Assembly: GCA_031732795.1 (NCBI GenBank)
Contig: JAVMKC010000115.1
Coordinates: 124,001 to 188,000, forward strand
Reading direction: 5' to 3'
DNA: 64,000 nt
From: Accumulibacter sp031732795
Lineage (GTDB): Bacteria; Pseudomonadota; Gammaproteobacteria; Burkholderiales; Rhodocyclaceae
The position numbers and the translations under genes are program-made. Positions 25,216 through 34,739 of this stretch are shown piece by piece; within the stretch, counting starts at the first letter, position 1; each line of letters opens with the position of its first letter. The notes beneath the pieces are model-generated. The model made no database searches, was not told where the DNA came from, and saw only the letters and a list, made by a program, of their open reading frames with translations.

Positions 25216-27054
25216 TCAGGCCACCCTGTTTTCTCTCAAGGGACGAACGTTCAGGTTCGAGACGCGGTCAGCGATCTGCTGGGTGATGAAACGGGCGGTG
25301 ATCGGCGTGCCATCGAAGTGCAAGATCGGAATCAGGCTGGCTGGATTGATCCCGGCTTCATTGATCAGCAGGGTTTTGAGTTGACCGTCGAAATTCTGTT
25401 CGAGAACGAAGACTTTGGTATGCGAGGCGACGAAATCGGCAATTTCGTTCTGGAACGGAAAAGCGCGTATCCTCAATGCATTGATATAAATACCTTGTTC
25501 TGCCAAGGCGTCGAGCGCTTCCTGCATCGCCGGCCCTGTCGAACCGTAGAAGATGGCGCCGAAACGAGCCGGATAACGGGAAGGGCTGAGCACCGGCAAG
25601 GGAACCAGCGATTTGGCGGTTTCGAATTTTCGCAACAGACGCTGCATGTTGTAGGTGTAGTCGGCGCCCGCTTCCGAATAGATGGCGTAAGCGTTCTTGG
25701 TCGTGCCGCGGGTGAAATAGCTGCCCTTGGTCGGATGCGTACCGGGATAGGTGCGGTACGGAATGCCATCGCCATCGACGTCGAGGTAGCGTCCGAACGG
25801 GGTGCCGGCATCGAGCGCTTCACGGGTCATTACCTTGCCGCGGTCGTACTCGCGGTTGTCATCCCAGGCAAAGGGCCGGCATAGCCGCTGATTCATGCCG
25901 ATATCAAGGTCGGTCATCACGAAAACCGGTGTTTGCAGTCTTTCGGCGAGATCCAGCGCCTGCGCCGACATTTCGAAACACTCATGAGGATCTTCGGGAA
26001 AGAGCAGCACGTGCCGGGTGTCGCCGTGCGAGGCATAGGCGCAGGCGAGAACATCCGATTGTTGAGTGCGCGTCGGCATGCCGGTCGATGGGCCGCCGCG
26101 CTGGACATTGATCAGCACCGCCGGAATTTCGGCGAAGTAGGCCAAGCCAATGAATTCGGACATCAGCGAAATGCCCGGACCGGAAGTGGCGGTGAACGCG
26201 CGGGCGCCATTCCAACCCGCGCCGATGACAATGCCGATCGACGCCAGTTCGTCCTCGGCCTGGACGATGGCGTAGCGACGGTTGCCGGTTGCCGGATCGA
26301 TGCGCAGTTTTTCAGCATAGCGCTGGAAGGCTTCGGGAACCGACGACGACGGGGTGATCGGATACCAGGCGCAAACGGTGGCGCCGCCGTAGAGACATCC
26401 CAGCGCCGCGGCGGTATTGCCGTCGACGAAAATACGGTTTCCGACCCGATCGCGACGCTCGACCGACAGGGCGATCGGTTTGAGGTGCTCGCGGGCGTAC
26501 TCGCGACCGAGATGCAGCGCCTGGACGTTGAGTTCGAGCAGTTTTTCCTTGCCTTTGTATTGCTCGGCGAAAAGTTTCTCGATTTCCAGCGGATCGATGC
26601 CGAGCAAAGTGGACAAGGCGCCGACGTAAATGATGTTCTTGAACAACTGCCGTTGCCGGGAATCCTGATACGTGTCGTTGGTGATTTCGGTCAACGGCAT
26701 GCCGATGAAATGGATGTCGTCGCGCAGCTTGCCGCGGGGCAAAGGCTTGGAGCTGTCGTAGAACAGATAGCCTCCCGGATCGACTTCGCGCACGTCCTGT
26801 TCCCAGGTCTGCGGGTTCATGGTCACCATCATATCCACGCCGCCGCGGCGTCCGAGATAGCCTTTCTCGGTGACCCGGACTTCGAACCAGGTCGGCAGAC
26901 CCTGAATGTTCGACGGAAAGATGTTGCGCGGCGAGACCGGCACGCCCATCCGCAGAATGGCCCGGGCGAGCAGTTCGTTGGCCGAGGCCGAGCCGGAGCC
27001 GTTGATATTGGCGAATTTGATGACGAAATCGTTGACCGCTTCGATCTTCTGCAT
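25216..27054 (-). CDS. korA: 2-oxoglutarate:acceptor oxidoreductase, fused gamma-alpha subunit
   Basis: The 612-residue protein combines an N-terminal gamma domain (INGSGSASANELLARAILRM, up to about residue 190) with the alpha pyrimidine-binding domain (GCLYGGATVCAWYPITPSSS near 220; TATSGPGISLMSEFIGLAYF). It completes the TPP site of the 2-oxoacid oxidoreductase with KorB. The ATG at 27054 lies 9 bp after the korC stop, and korB starts 1 bp after its own stop, so the three are co-transcribed. The gamma-alpha fusion is the usual form for 2-oxoglutarate enzymes of aerobic or denitrifying bacteria. Confidence 0.92.
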   Translation of the reverse strand: MQKIEAVNDFVIKFANINGSGSASANELLARAILRMGVPVSPRNIFPSNIQGLPTWFEVRVTEKGYLGRRGGVDMMVTMNPQTWEQDVREVDPGGYLFYDSSKPLPRGKLRDDIHFIGMPLTEITNDTYQDSRQRQLFKNIIYVGALSTLLGIDPLEIEKLFAEQYKGKEKLLELNVQALHLGREYAREHLKPIALSVERRDRVGNRIFVDGNTAAALGCLYGGATVCAWYPITPSSSVPEAFQRYAEKLRIDPATGNRRYAIVQAEDELASIGIVIGAGWNGARAFTATSGPGISLMSEFIGLAYFAEIPAVLINVQRGGPSTGMPTRTQQSDVLACAYASHGDTRHVLLFPEDPHECFEMSAQALDLAERLQTPVFVMTDLDIGMNQRLCRPFAWDDNREYDRGKVMTREALDAGTPFGRYLDVDGDGIPYRTYPGTHPTKGSYFTRGTTKNAYAIYSEAGADYTYNMQRLLRKFETAKSLVPLPVLSPSRYPARFGAIFYGSTGPAMQEALDALAEQGIYINALRIRAFPFQNEIADFVASHTKVFVLEQNFDGQLKTLLINEAGINPASLIPILHFDGTPITARFITQQIADRVSNLNVRPLRENRVA

Positions 27055-27063
27055 GGTGATTCC

Positions 27064-28935
27064 TCAGGCGGCGGTGGCGGTGAGTTGCGGTTGATCGGCG
27101 GCCGGAGCCGGCCGATCGACGGCGGCATTGCGACAGCGCGGACCGGCGTGGGTGACATCGAGGCGGAATTTCTGCATGTCCCAGGCGCCAGTCGGGCAAC
27201 GTTCGGCGCACAGGCTGCAATGCAGGCAGACGTCCTCGTCCTTGACCATCACCCGGCCGGTCTTCAGCGACGACGAAACGTAGAGATCCTGTTCGCGGTT
27301 GATTGCCGGCGCGCGCAATCGCGGACGCAGCTCGTCCTCGTCCCCGTTGGAGACGAAGCTGATGCAGTCCATCGGACAGATGTCCATGCAGGCGTCGCAC
27401 TCGATGCACAGTGGCGTGGTGAACACGGTCTGCACATCGCAGTTCAGACAGCGTTGCGCCTCGCGGGCCGCCAGTTGCGGGTCGAAACCGAGTTCGACTT
27501 CAATCTTGATGTTTTTCAGCGCCGCATTGATGTCGCGCAACGGCACTCGCAGTCGCCGGTCGATCGAGACTTCGTTATCGTAACGCCAGGCGTGCAGGCC
27601 CATTTTTTGCGAGATCAGATGGGTCGCCGGTGCCGGACGCTCGGCGACGTCCTCGCCGTTCAACAGCCGGTCGATCGAGACCGCCGCCTGGTGACCGTGA
27701 GCTACCGCCCAGATGATGTTCTTCGGACCGAAGGCCGCGTCGCCGCCGAAAAAAACGTTCGGCAGCGTTGACTGCAAGGTCGTCTCATTAAGTACCGGCA
27801 GGCTCCATTTGCCGAATTCGATGCCGATGTCGCGTTCGATCCACGGAAAGGCGTTGTCCTGGCCGACGGCGATCAGCACCTCGTCGCACTCGAAGTGCGG
27901 GTCGGGTTCGCCGGTCGGCACCAGCGTCCGCCGCCCCCGCTCGTCGTATACCGAACGTACTTTCTGGAAAGTGACACCGGTCAGTCGGCTGCCGTTATGG
28001 GTAAACGCCTTCGGCACCAGATTGTTGAGAATCGGGATGCCCTCGTGGATCGCGTCCTCTTTTTCCCAAGGGCTGGCTTTCATTTGCTCGAAGCCGGAAC
28101 GGACGATCACTTTGACGTCCTCGCCGCCGAGACGACGCGCGGAACGGCAGCAGTCCATCGCCGTGTTGCCGCCGCCGAGGACGATTACCCGCTTGCCGAC
28201 CGTCGTCGTATGGCCGAAAGCGACGTTGGCCAGCCAGTCGATACCCAGGTGGATATATTTCGCCGCCTCCTTGCGCCCGGGGATGTCGAGATCCTGACCG
28301 CGAGGAGCGCCGGAACCGACGAAGATCGCGTCGTAGCCCTCGGCGAGCAGATCCTTCATCGAAGCGATGTATTGGCCACCGTGGAACTCGACGCCCAGGT
28401 CGAGAACGTAGCCGGTCTCCTCGTCGATGATTTCTTCCGGCAGACGGAATTTCGGAATCTGGCTGCGCATCATCCCGCCGGGTTTGGCGTCGCCGTCGTA
28501 GACCACCACCTGATAGCCGAGCGGCGCCAGGTCACGGGCGACGGTCAATGACGCCGGACCGGCACCGACACAGGCGACGCGCCGGCCGTTTTTCTGGCTC
28601 GCCGGCGCCGGCAGCAAGGGGCGGATGTCCTGTTTGTAATCGGCGGCGACGCGCTTCAAACGGCAGATGGCCACCGGTTCCTTGCACTCCTGGCCATCCG
28701 GCGATTCGTCTTCGACCCGGCCGCGCCGGCACGCCGGTTCGCAGGGACGGTCGCAGGTGCGGCCGAGAATGCCGGGAAAGACGTTGGCCGTCCAGTTGAT
28801 CAGATAGGCTTCGTCATAACGGCCGGCGGCGATCAGCCGGATGTACTCGGGAACTGGAGTGTGGGCCGGACAAGCCCACTGACAATCAACAACTTTGTGA
28901 AAATAGTCGGGATCGCCGATATCGGTAGGCTTCAA
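27064..28935 (-). CDS. korC: FAD/Fe-S NAD(P)-linked subunit of 2-oxoglutarate oxidoreductase
   Basis: This 623-residue flavoprotein has a GltD/NfnB-like build. An N-terminal Cys-rich domain (CQWACPAHTPVPEY, GRTCDRPCEPACRRG) is followed by a first dinucleotide fold for FAD (VACVGAGPASLTVARDLA near 128) and a second for NAD(P) (VIVLGGGNTAMDCCRSARR near 250). Two C-terminal 4Fe-4S clusters follow (CIECDACMDICPMDC, CLHCSLCAERCPTG). As first gene of the korC-korA-korB operon it probably passes electrons between the ferredoxin-type enzyme and NADP. A ~69-kDa subunit of this kind is described for the 2-oxoglutarate:NADP oxidoreductase of Azoarcus evansii, from memory of that literature. The start is a TTG at 28935; no in-frame ATG near it fits better. 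Confidence 0.82.
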   Translation of the reverse strand: MKPTDIGDPDYFHKVVDCQWACPAHTPVPEYIRLIAAGRYDEAYLINWTANVFPGILGRTCDRPCEPACRRGRVEDESPDGQECKEPVAICRLKRVAADYKQDIRPLLPAPASQKNGRRVACVGAGPASLTVARDLAPLGYQVVVYDGDAKPGGMMRSQIPKFRLPEEIIDEETGYVLDLGVEFHGGQYIASMKDLLAEGYDAIFVGSGAPRGQDLDIPGRKEAAKYIHLGIDWLANVAFGHTTTVGKRVIVLGGGNTAMDCCRSARRLGGEDVKVIVRSGFEQMKASPWEKEDAIHEGIPILNNLVPKAFTHNGSRLTGVTFQKVRSVYDERGRRTLVPTGEPDPHFECDEVLIAVGQDNAFPWIERDIGIEFGKWSLPVLNETTLQSTLPNVFFGGDAAFGPKNIIWAVAHGHQAAVSIDRLLNGEDVAERPAPATHLISQKMGLHAWRYDNEVSIDRRLRVPLRDINAALKNIKIEVELGFDPQLAAREAQRCLNCDVQTVFTTPLCIECDACMDICPMDCISFVSNGDEDELRPRLRAPAINREQDLYVSSSLKTGRVMVKDEDVCLHCSLCAERCPTGAWDMQKFRLDVTHAGPRCRNAAVDRPAPAADQPQLTATAA

Positions 28936-29157
28936 GGCGGAAAGTCCTTTCTTCTTCGATGCTCGTTCAGAGTGGCGCCAGCCGGGGCCAGGGAAAAAGA
29001 CCCGTCATACTAGCGCGGCACAAGCACGCTGAAAAGCGCTATTTTTCATGGCTCGCGGGTGTCGGAGAGGGCGTCGACAGCGCTGGGAAAATCACGATTC
29101 ACCCTCTGAGCCGTATCGCGGAGTAAGATGGCGCCACCGGTATATCAGGAGTCGATG

Positions 29158-29568
29158 ATGTTTTTGAAAAGCGTTGTTTCATGGGGTTTGATGCTATTCG
29201 TCTTACCGCTGTGGGCAGCGGTGATCGACATCGACAACGCCGAACTGACGCGGCTGACCGCGGCCGGTGTTCCCTTGGTCGATATCCGCACTGCCGAGGA
29301 ATGGCGGGAGACCGGGCTGATCGCCGGCAGCCGGCCGATCACCTTTGCCGATTCGCGCGGCCGGGTCGACGCGCCGGCGTGGCTGGCCAAAATCCAGGCG
29401 GTGGCTCAGCCCGGACAGCCGCTGATCTTGATCTGCCGTTCAGGCAACCGTACCCAGGCCGCCAGCCGCCTGCTCGTCGAACAAGCCGGCTATCAACAGG
29501 TTTATAACGTCAAAAAAGGTCTGCGCGCCTGGCTGGGAGAAGGGCGACCGGTTACGCCCTGGCCCTGA
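29158..29568 (+). CDS. Periplasmic rhodanese-like protein
   Basis: A single rhodanese domain follows an N-terminal signal-like segment (MFLKSVVSWGLMLFVLPLWA), so the protein is probably exported. The catalytic loop is LICRSGNRT with the active Cys, typical of sulfurtransferases that move sulfur to thiols or cyanide. The mature domain is short, about 115 residues. Two ATGs lie in tandem at 29155 and 29158; the AGGAG at 29148 is better spaced for 29158. The gene is monocistronic and downstream of a 220-bp gap after korC, which is transcribed the other way. Confidence 0.85.
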   Translation: MFLKSVVSWGLMLFVLPLWAAVIDIDNAELTRLTAAGVPLVDIRTAEEWRETGLIAGSRPITFADSRGRVDAPAWLAKIQAVAQPGQPLILICRSGNRTQAASRLLVEQAGYQQVYNVKKGLRAWLGEGRPVTPWP

Positions 29569-29860
29569 GCCGAAGGCAGGTTTGCGTATGCAAATGTCGC
29601 GCGGTAGGGCCGGTGTGTTGGTCGTTTCACCCCGGCCATGGATAAATCGCGCTACGCCCGCCCAGTGGTTGGTCCCGGAGCGGGGGGGCATGCGAGTGGT
29701 GATCGGGTATGCCGCGCATGACGCCGGTGAAACCGTGACGACTGAATTTTCGTGTGGCTCTTTCGGCAGACTGTGGGTGAGACTATAGTTGCTTCCTGAG
29801 GCCATTTCGGTTGTCTGGTTATTTTCCCGCCTCGATTTTCAATTTTTGTGAATCTCCCTG

Positions 29861-30694
29861 ATGAAATATTTCTTTGCCGACGACGGCGAAAAGATCCATT
29901 TACAGATTTCCGGTGAAGGGTCGCCGGTGGTGCTGTTGCACGGCTGGACGGCTAGTCACCGCGAGTGGTTGCCGTTTCTCGATCGTCTGATTCCTCACCA
30001 TCACGTTTTTCGCTGGGATGCCCGTGGACACGGCGGGCATCCGCTGAGCACCGACACGTTACCCAGCGTGCAGCGGATGGCCCGCGACTTGCTCAATCTT
30101 CTCGAGCACTATCATCTGCAGGAGGTGGTGGTGGTCGCGCATTCGTTGGGTGCGTTGACGCTCTGGGAGTACATCAAGTCTCACGGTTGCGATCGGCTGG
30201 CCAAGATTTGCCTGATCGATCAGTCACCAAAACTGCTGACCGACGACAACTGGCCGTTTGGCATTTATGGCCATTTTGACGCTCAGCAGGCGGCGGCCTT
30301 GTCGCGTGATTTGACCAACGATTTTGCCGAGGCGGTGCTGCGCTTGGCGGCAATGGGTCTGAATGCCCGGGCACGCCAGAAGTATGAGGAACACGCGCCG
30401 GGTCTGGTTAGAGCGCGAGATTGGCTGAAAGCCCAGTATTCACCGCCCTTGATCGCCTGCTGGGAAACGTTGCTGAGTACCGACTTTCGTCCGGCGCTCG
30501 AGCGGATCGATATTCCGACGCTGCTGATTTACGGCGGAGCCAGCAACTACTATCCGCCGGAAACCGGTCCTTACCTGCGGGACCGGCTGCCCGATGCCGA
30601 ACTGCATGTCTACGAGGGGGCCGATCACTCGCCGCATCAATGCGACCGGGATCGTTTCATTCACGATCTGCTGCACTTTATCGATCGCTCTTGA
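29861..30694 (+). CDS. Alpha/beta hydrolase
   Basis: This 277-residue alpha/beta-fold hydrolase has the oxyanion motif LLHGWTASHREWLPF, the nucleophile elbow VVAHSLGALTL near residue 92 and a C-terminal catalytic His in YEGADHSPHQ. The motif RWDARGHGGH is typical of esterase/haloperoxidase-like members. The substrate is unknown. Its last 17 bases overlap the end of the convergent msrA gene. The ATG at 29861 has no strong ribosome site. Confidence 0.85.
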   Translation: MKYFFADDGEKIHLQISGEGSPVVLLHGWTASHREWLPFLDRLIPHHHVFRWDARGHGGHPLSTDTLPSVQRMARDLLNLLEHYHLQEVVVVAHSLGALTLWEYIKSHGCDRLAKICLIDQSPKLLTDDNWPFGIYGHFDAQQAAALSRDLTNDFAEAVLRLAAMGLNARARQKYEEHAPGLVRARDWLKAQYSPPLIACWETLLSTDFRPALERIDIPTLLIYGGASNYYPPETGPYLRDRLPDAELHVYEGADHSPHQCDRDRFIHDLLHFIDRS

Positions 30695-31220
30695 GCCGCT
30701 TCTGGAATGTCTGGCGGAATTTGGCCAGTTTGGGGTTGATCACCAACTGGCAATACGTCTGTTCGGAATGGTTGCGGAAATACTGCTGGTGATACTCTTC
30801 AGCCGCAAAGAACCGGGGAGCCGGCAGCACTTCGGTAACGATCGGCGATGACCAGATTTTCTGGCGGGCCAGCTCGGCCAGCAATTCGTTGGCGATCCGT
30901 TTTTGTTCCGGCCCGTGGTAGAAGATCACTGAACGGTATTGCGTGCCGATGTCGTTTCCTTGCTGATTGAGCGTCGTCGGATCGTGGATGGCGAAAAAAA
31001 TTTCCAGCAATTCATGGTAACTGCAGCGCGCTGGATCGAAGGTGATCTGCACCACTTCGGCGTGCCCCGTTCTGCCGCCGCAAACCGTTTGATAGTCCGG
31101 CCGGTCGGTATGACCGCCGCTGTAGCCGGAAACCACGTGTTCGACACCGGAAACCTGCTCGAATACGGCTTCCAGGCACCAGAAACAGCCGCCGCCGAGT
31201 GTCGCGAGTTGCTTGTCCAT
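30678..31220 (-). CDS. msrA: Peptide methionine sulfoxide reductase A
   Basis: MsrA reduces S-methionine sulfoxide in proteins, repairing oxidative damage. The 180-residue chain has the catalytic GGCFWCLEAVF near residue 11, the substrate-site residues in YSGGHTDRPDYQTVCGGRTGHAE, and YRSVIFYH. A C-terminal Cys (EQTYCQLVINPK) may act as resolving Cys. The ATG is at 31220. It overlaps the hydrolase gene tail-to-tail by 17 bp, with no room for a terminator between them. Confidence 0.95.
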   Translation of the reverse strand: MDKQLATLGGGCFWCLEAVFEQVSGVEHVVSGYSGGHTDRPDYQTVCGGRTGHAEVVQITFDPARCSYHELLEIFFAIHDPTTLNQQGNDIGTQYRSVIFYHGPEQKRIANELLAELARQKIWSSPIVTEVLPAPRFFAAEEYHQQYFRNHSEQTYCQLVINPKLAKFRQTFQKRLKSDR

Positions 31221-31364
31221 CAGGGAATCGGTCTCCAGTCAAAATGAGTTTGAATCAGTTGTTTTGTTGAAGAGCACAGATCCTTCTTGCGCTTCTTGGT
31301 TTCGCTACTCTGTTGAAACGTTGGGTGGTTTCGGATATCGCGTCGACAGGCGACGTCGAATGAA

Positions 31365-31889
31365 TCAAGTGTCCTCTGATGGGATCCAACCACCCCAGGT
31401 CAGGGAAGGTGGTGAGGGTTCCCACGGAGAAACCGGGTAATGGGAAAGCTCGGGATACAGCCGGCTCCAAAGCATTGCCATGAGCATAAGGCAGAAAGTG
31501 CCTAACAGTACCGGATTCCACAGCGCTGACCAAGGCGCATGCGCGTAGACCATCAGCACCGGATTGGCGCCAGCGGGCGGATGTACTGTGCGGGTGGCGA
31601 GCATAAAAGCTAGAGAGAGGGTGACGGCCAGCACGTACGCCAGCAAGGATGTGCCGAGAAATTGCGCGCATGCGATGCCGATGAAGGCGCCGGCCAAGTG
31701 GCCGCCTAACAACGCACGAGGTTGTGCGGCTGGAGCGCGTGTGAGACCGAAAAGGAACACCGCCGTGCCTCCGAGCGAGGCCAGGAGTAGCGGCGAATGA
31801 GGGGGTGCGACCAGCGCGAGTGCTAAAGCGATACCTCCCGAGACTCCCAGGAGACACCACAGGAAACGTACAAGTGGATGGCGATGCAT
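31365..31889 (-). CDS. HPP-family integral membrane protein
   Basis: This 174-residue membrane protein has about five hydrophobic segments and the family signature TRTVHPPAGANPVLMVYAH containing HPP. Relatives in cyanobacteria and plants are reported as nitrite transporters, but most bacterial members, including this one, are uncharacterised. The ATG is at 31889. Flanking genes (msrA and hupB) give no functional clue. The C-terminus beyond the last segment is short and Pro-rich. Confidence 0.85.
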   Translation of the reverse strand: MHRHPLVRFLWCLLGVSGGIALALALVAPPHSPLLLASLGGTAVFLFGLTRAPAAQPRALLGGHLAGAFIGIACAQFLGTSLLAYVLAVTLSLAFMLATRTVHPPAGANPVLMVYAHAPWSALWNPVLLGTFCLMLMAMLWSRLYPELSHYPVSPWEPSPPSLTWGGWIPSEDT

Positions 31890-32041
31890 TCGTACTCCAA
31901 CTTGTTCTTGTGTATTGATTTTATTTGTCTAAGATCACGTCGTTGCGTAAAAGCCTCGGCAGCCGGTAGCGCCACCGCGTCGAACGGAAATCGAGGAGGG
32001 TGGCGCTGTCCGTGGCCGCGGACTTTCTACTGCTCGGTCGC

Positions 32042-32326
32042 TCAATCTCCTTTGTCGGCAACCCGGTTTTTGAATGTCGCCCCGGCAGCGAACTTGGGGA
32101 TGGTCATTTCTGGAATCTGGATTTTTTCTCCGGATTTGGGATTTTTGCCTTCGCGTGCCGCGCGGGTACTGGCTTTGAACGTGCCAAAGCCGACCAGAGT
32201 CACCGTATCGCCTTGGGCGACGGCGTCGATGATCGTCTCGGTGGTGGCGTCGAGCGCTTTGGCGGCCATCGCCTTCGATAGACCGGAACGTGCCGCGATG
32301 GCGTCGATCATTTCAGACTTGTTCAT
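32042..32326 (-). CDS. hupB: DNA-binding protein HU
   Basis: This small nucleoid protein bends and compacts DNA. The product of 94 residues, starting MNKSEMIDAIAARSGLSK, contains the typical dimerisation helix and DNA-binding arm (GFGTFKASTRAAREGKNPKS then GEKIQIPEMTIPKFAAG). I chose the ATG at 32326, preceded by TAGGAGACACT, because it aligns with the HU N-terminus; the frame extends 12 codons further upstream without support. It is monocistronic. Confidence 0.95.
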   Translation of the reverse strand: MNKSEMIDAIAARSGLSKAMAAKALDATTETIIDAVAQGDTVTLVGFGTFKASTRAAREGKNPKSGEKIQIPEMTIPKFAAGATFKNRVADKGD

Positions 32327-32460
32327 AGTGTCTCCTAAGTTGTTAGAGGTGGATCTTCCCAAGACCGATTGATTGCATGACGATCGTCTCGAGAAAGAGG
32401 GACTGTGGAACCGTCAAAAGCGCTAATTCTGGCATGGAAATTCGCCGTTCAAAAAAAATT

Positions 32461-32484
32461 TTGCCCTATTTTGATCTACGGCAA
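32461..32484 (-). terminator. Weak terminator candidate after glpK
   Basis: On the minus strand, TTGCC...GGCAA with a 14-nt loop is followed by AATTTTTTTT, a few bases beyond the glpK stop at 32489. The stem is only 5 bp, so efficiency is uncertain. Confidence 0.35.
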
Positions 32485-32488
32485 GCCA

Positions 32489-34030
32489 TTACTTAAAAGA
32501 ATTTTTGGGTGAAGGCAGGTCGACTGTCGCCAGAGGTAACCAGTCGCGGCAGCGACCGACGGCGTGCCGCCAGCCGGCCAACAATTCCTTGCGCCGTACG
32601 GCGGTCGACTGCGGTTCGAAACGCTTCTCTTCCTGCCATAAAGCGGCGATTTCAGCGTCGTCGTGCCAGAAACCGACACCCAGTCCGGCCAGGTAAGCCG
32701 CGCCGAGTGCGGTGGTTTCGGTGATCCGTGGCCGGACCACTGGTATGCCGAGCAGATCGGCCTGAAACTGCAACAACAGGTCATTCTTTACCGCGCCGCC
32801 ATCGACGCGCAGTTCGCGAAGCGGTGTGCCGGCATCGTTTTCCATTGCTTGGAGCACTTCGGCGCTTTGGAAGGCGATGGCCTCGAGCGTTGCCCGGGCG
32901 ATGTGCGCGCGGTTGCTGCCCCGCGTCAGGCCGAGCAGCGCGCCACGGGCGTAAGGATCCCAGTAGGGTGCGGCGAGACCGGTATGCGCCGGCACCAGGT
33001 ACACGCCACCGCTGTCGGGTACGCTGGCGGCCAGGGATTCGATATCCGCGGCGTGTTCGATCAGACCCAGTTCGTCGCGCAGCCATTGGACCGTCGCGCC
33101 GGCCATGAATACGCTGCCTTCGAGCAGGTAGGTCGTGCGTCCGTCGCGTCGCCAGCCGCTGGTGGTCAGCAGACGATGTCGCGACGGTACGCGCTGTTGC
33201 CCGGTGTTGAGCAACATGAAGCAGCCGGTGCCGTAAGTATTCTTGGCCATTCCCGCTTCAAGGCACGCCTGACCAAACGTTGCTGCTTGTTGATCGCCGA
33301 CCAGACTGGCGATCGGGATGGCCGCACCGAACCATTCCGGTGCGGTGTGGGCGTGCGTGCCGCTGCTGTCGACCACCCGTGGCAGGATGCTTGGCGGAAT
33401 GTTGAACAGGGCCAGCAAGTCCGCGTTCCATTCGCCGCGCTGAATGTCGAAAAGCAGGGTCCGCGACGCATTTGATGGATCGGTGACATGCGCCTGACCG
33501 CCGGAAAGCCGCCAGCTCAGCCAACTGTCGATGGTGCCGAAAGCCAGTTCGCCGCGTTCGGCACGTTGGCGGGCCTGCGGTAGCTGATCGAGCAGCCATT
33601 GCAATTTGCTGCCGGAAAAATAGGCGTCGAGGAGCAATCCGGTGCGGTTTTGAAACAACTCTTCGTGACCGGCAAGCCGCAGACGCTCGCAGCAGTCGGC
33701 GGTACGCCGATCCTGCCAGACGATGGCCCGATGCAACGGGCAGCCGCTGCGGCGATCCCACAAAACGGTCGTCTCACGCTGATTGGCGATGCCGATGGCG
33801 GCGATCTGGCGGGGATCGACGCCCTTTTCGCGCAAAACCGCGCGGGCGACCGTCAATTGCGTTTGCCAGATTTCTTCGGCGTCGTGTTCCACCCATCCCG
33901 GTTGCGGGTAGTGCTGGCTGAATTCGCGTTGCGCCAGACCGCACAATCGCCCTTCGCGGTCGATCAGCAGCGCGCGCGAGCTGGTCGTTCCTTGATCGAG
34001 GGCCAGAATATAGCGAGGGTCGGTCGACAT
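32489..34030 (-). CDS. glpK: Glycerol kinase
   Basis: This FGGY-family enzyme phosphorylates glycerol to glycerol-3-phosphate. The 513-residue chain has the N-terminal phosphate loop ALDQGTTSSRALL, IANQRETTVLWDRRSG, the YGTGCFMLLNTG motif and the C-terminal LRVDGGAVKNDLLLQFQ signature. The ATG is at 34030. It follows the TetR gene by 46 bp on the same strand and may be co-transcribed with it. No glycerol facilitator or glpD is in the window. Glycerol from lipid breakdown would fit with the acyl-CoA genes on the other side of the TetR gene. Confidence 0.95.
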   Translation of the reverse strand: MSTDPRYILALDQGTTSSRALLIDREGRLCGLAQREFSQHYPQPGWVEHDAEEIWQTQLTVARAVLREKGVDPRQIAAIGIANQRETTVLWDRRSGCPLHRAIVWQDRRTADCCERLRLAGHEELFQNRTGLLLDAYFSGSKLQWLLDQLPQARQRAERGELAFGTIDSWLSWRLSGGQAHVTDPSNASRTLLFDIQRGEWNADLLALFNIPPSILPRVVDSSGTHAHTAPEWFGAAIPIASLVGDQQAATFGQACLEAGMAKNTYGTGCFMLLNTGQQRVPSRHRLLTTSGWRRDGRTTYLLEGSVFMAGATVQWLRDELGLIEHAADIESLAASVPDSGGVYLVPAHTGLAAPYWDPYARGALLGLTRGSNRAHIARATLEAIAFQSAEVLQAMENDAGTPLRELRVDGGAVKNDLLLQFQADLLGIPVVRPRITETTALGAAYLAGLGVGFWHDDAEIAALWQEEKRFEPQSTAVRRKELLAGWRHAVGRCRDWLPLATVDLPSPKNSFK

Positions 34031-34076
34031 GGGCTCTCTCTGGACAGTGGGTGTGGCGAACGGGGATTGTCGGCGT

Positions 34077-34652
34077 TCAGATGGCGACGATCAACTCGGC
34101 GATCCAGCGTTTGAAATCGGCGAGATTCGGGTCGTAGTTTTCGCAAGCCATCAGGCTCTGCCCGAAAACATAGGCGTAAAGCAGGAGGCTGCGGCTTTTG
34201 GCTTCGTCATCGCTCAGACCACGGGCGAGGAACAATTGCCGGGTGCATTCCAGCCGGCAGTGGTCGACCTCTTCGACCGCCGCCGCCGCTTGCTCATCAC
34301 GCCGTGCCCATTCGCGAACCGCCAGCTCGATCGAGATTCCTTTACGGTTGCGCGTCGAGCCATAAATGTCGATCAGTCGCAGCAACTGCTGGTCCTCGCT
34401 GCCCGAATCGGCTTCGGTCTGTTTCTGGATGTCACGGATCCGGCCGTCGCGCCAGGTTTCCAGGACGGCGTTGAACAGATCCTGTCGATCCTTGAAGTGC
34501 CAGTAGAAGCTGCCTTTGGTGACGCCGAAGGTCTTGGCGAGCACCTCGATACGCATGCCGGCCACGCCTTGCTCGGCCAGCAGGTCGATCGCCGCTTCGA
34601 CCCATTCGCTGCGGTCATGAACGATGCGTGCTTTGCTTCGATCGCTTTTCAT
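34077..34652 (-). CDS. TetR-family regulator
   Basis: This 191-residue repressor has an N-terminal helix-turn-helix (AAIDLLAEQGVAGMRIEVLA, KTFGVTKGSFYWHFKDRQDL) and a helical ligand domain. The ATG at 34652 follows TAGGAAAGG; an earlier start would add 12 unsupported residues. It is divergent from etfB. The repeated TACCGTA elements at 34740-34780 lie between the two genes and are the likely binding site, so it probably controls the etfBA-acyl-CoA dehydrogenase module in response to an acyl-CoA or fatty acid. This role is inferred from position. Confidence 0.88.
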   Translation of the reverse strand: MKSDRSKARIVHDRSEWVEAAIDLLAEQGVAGMRIEVLAKTFGVTKGSFYWHFKDRQDLFNAVLETWRDGRIRDIQKQTEADSGSEDQQLLRLIDIYGSTRNRKGISIELAVREWARRDEQAAAAVEEVDHCRLECTRQLFLARGLSDDEAKSRSLLLYAYVFGQSLMACENYDPNLADFKRWIAELIVAI

Positions 34653-34739
34653 GCGCGGAACCTTTCCTAAAGTGCGTCGGTGAGGCATATTGTTGGCTTG
34701 CGTTCGGTTAATGCTGCCGTAAAGCTTGACATCTCAGTT

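Noticed and set aside
25933..27771. A 612-codon plus-strand frame opposite korA and korC
   Set aside because: Exact antisense of conserved KorA/KorC coding sequence, and the composition is that of a shadow frame.
29582..29788. A 68-codon frame between the rhodanese and hydrolase genes
   Set aside because: No ribosome site or similarity; the region contains an imperfect GGCCGG/CCGGCC hairpin and is more likely untranslated.
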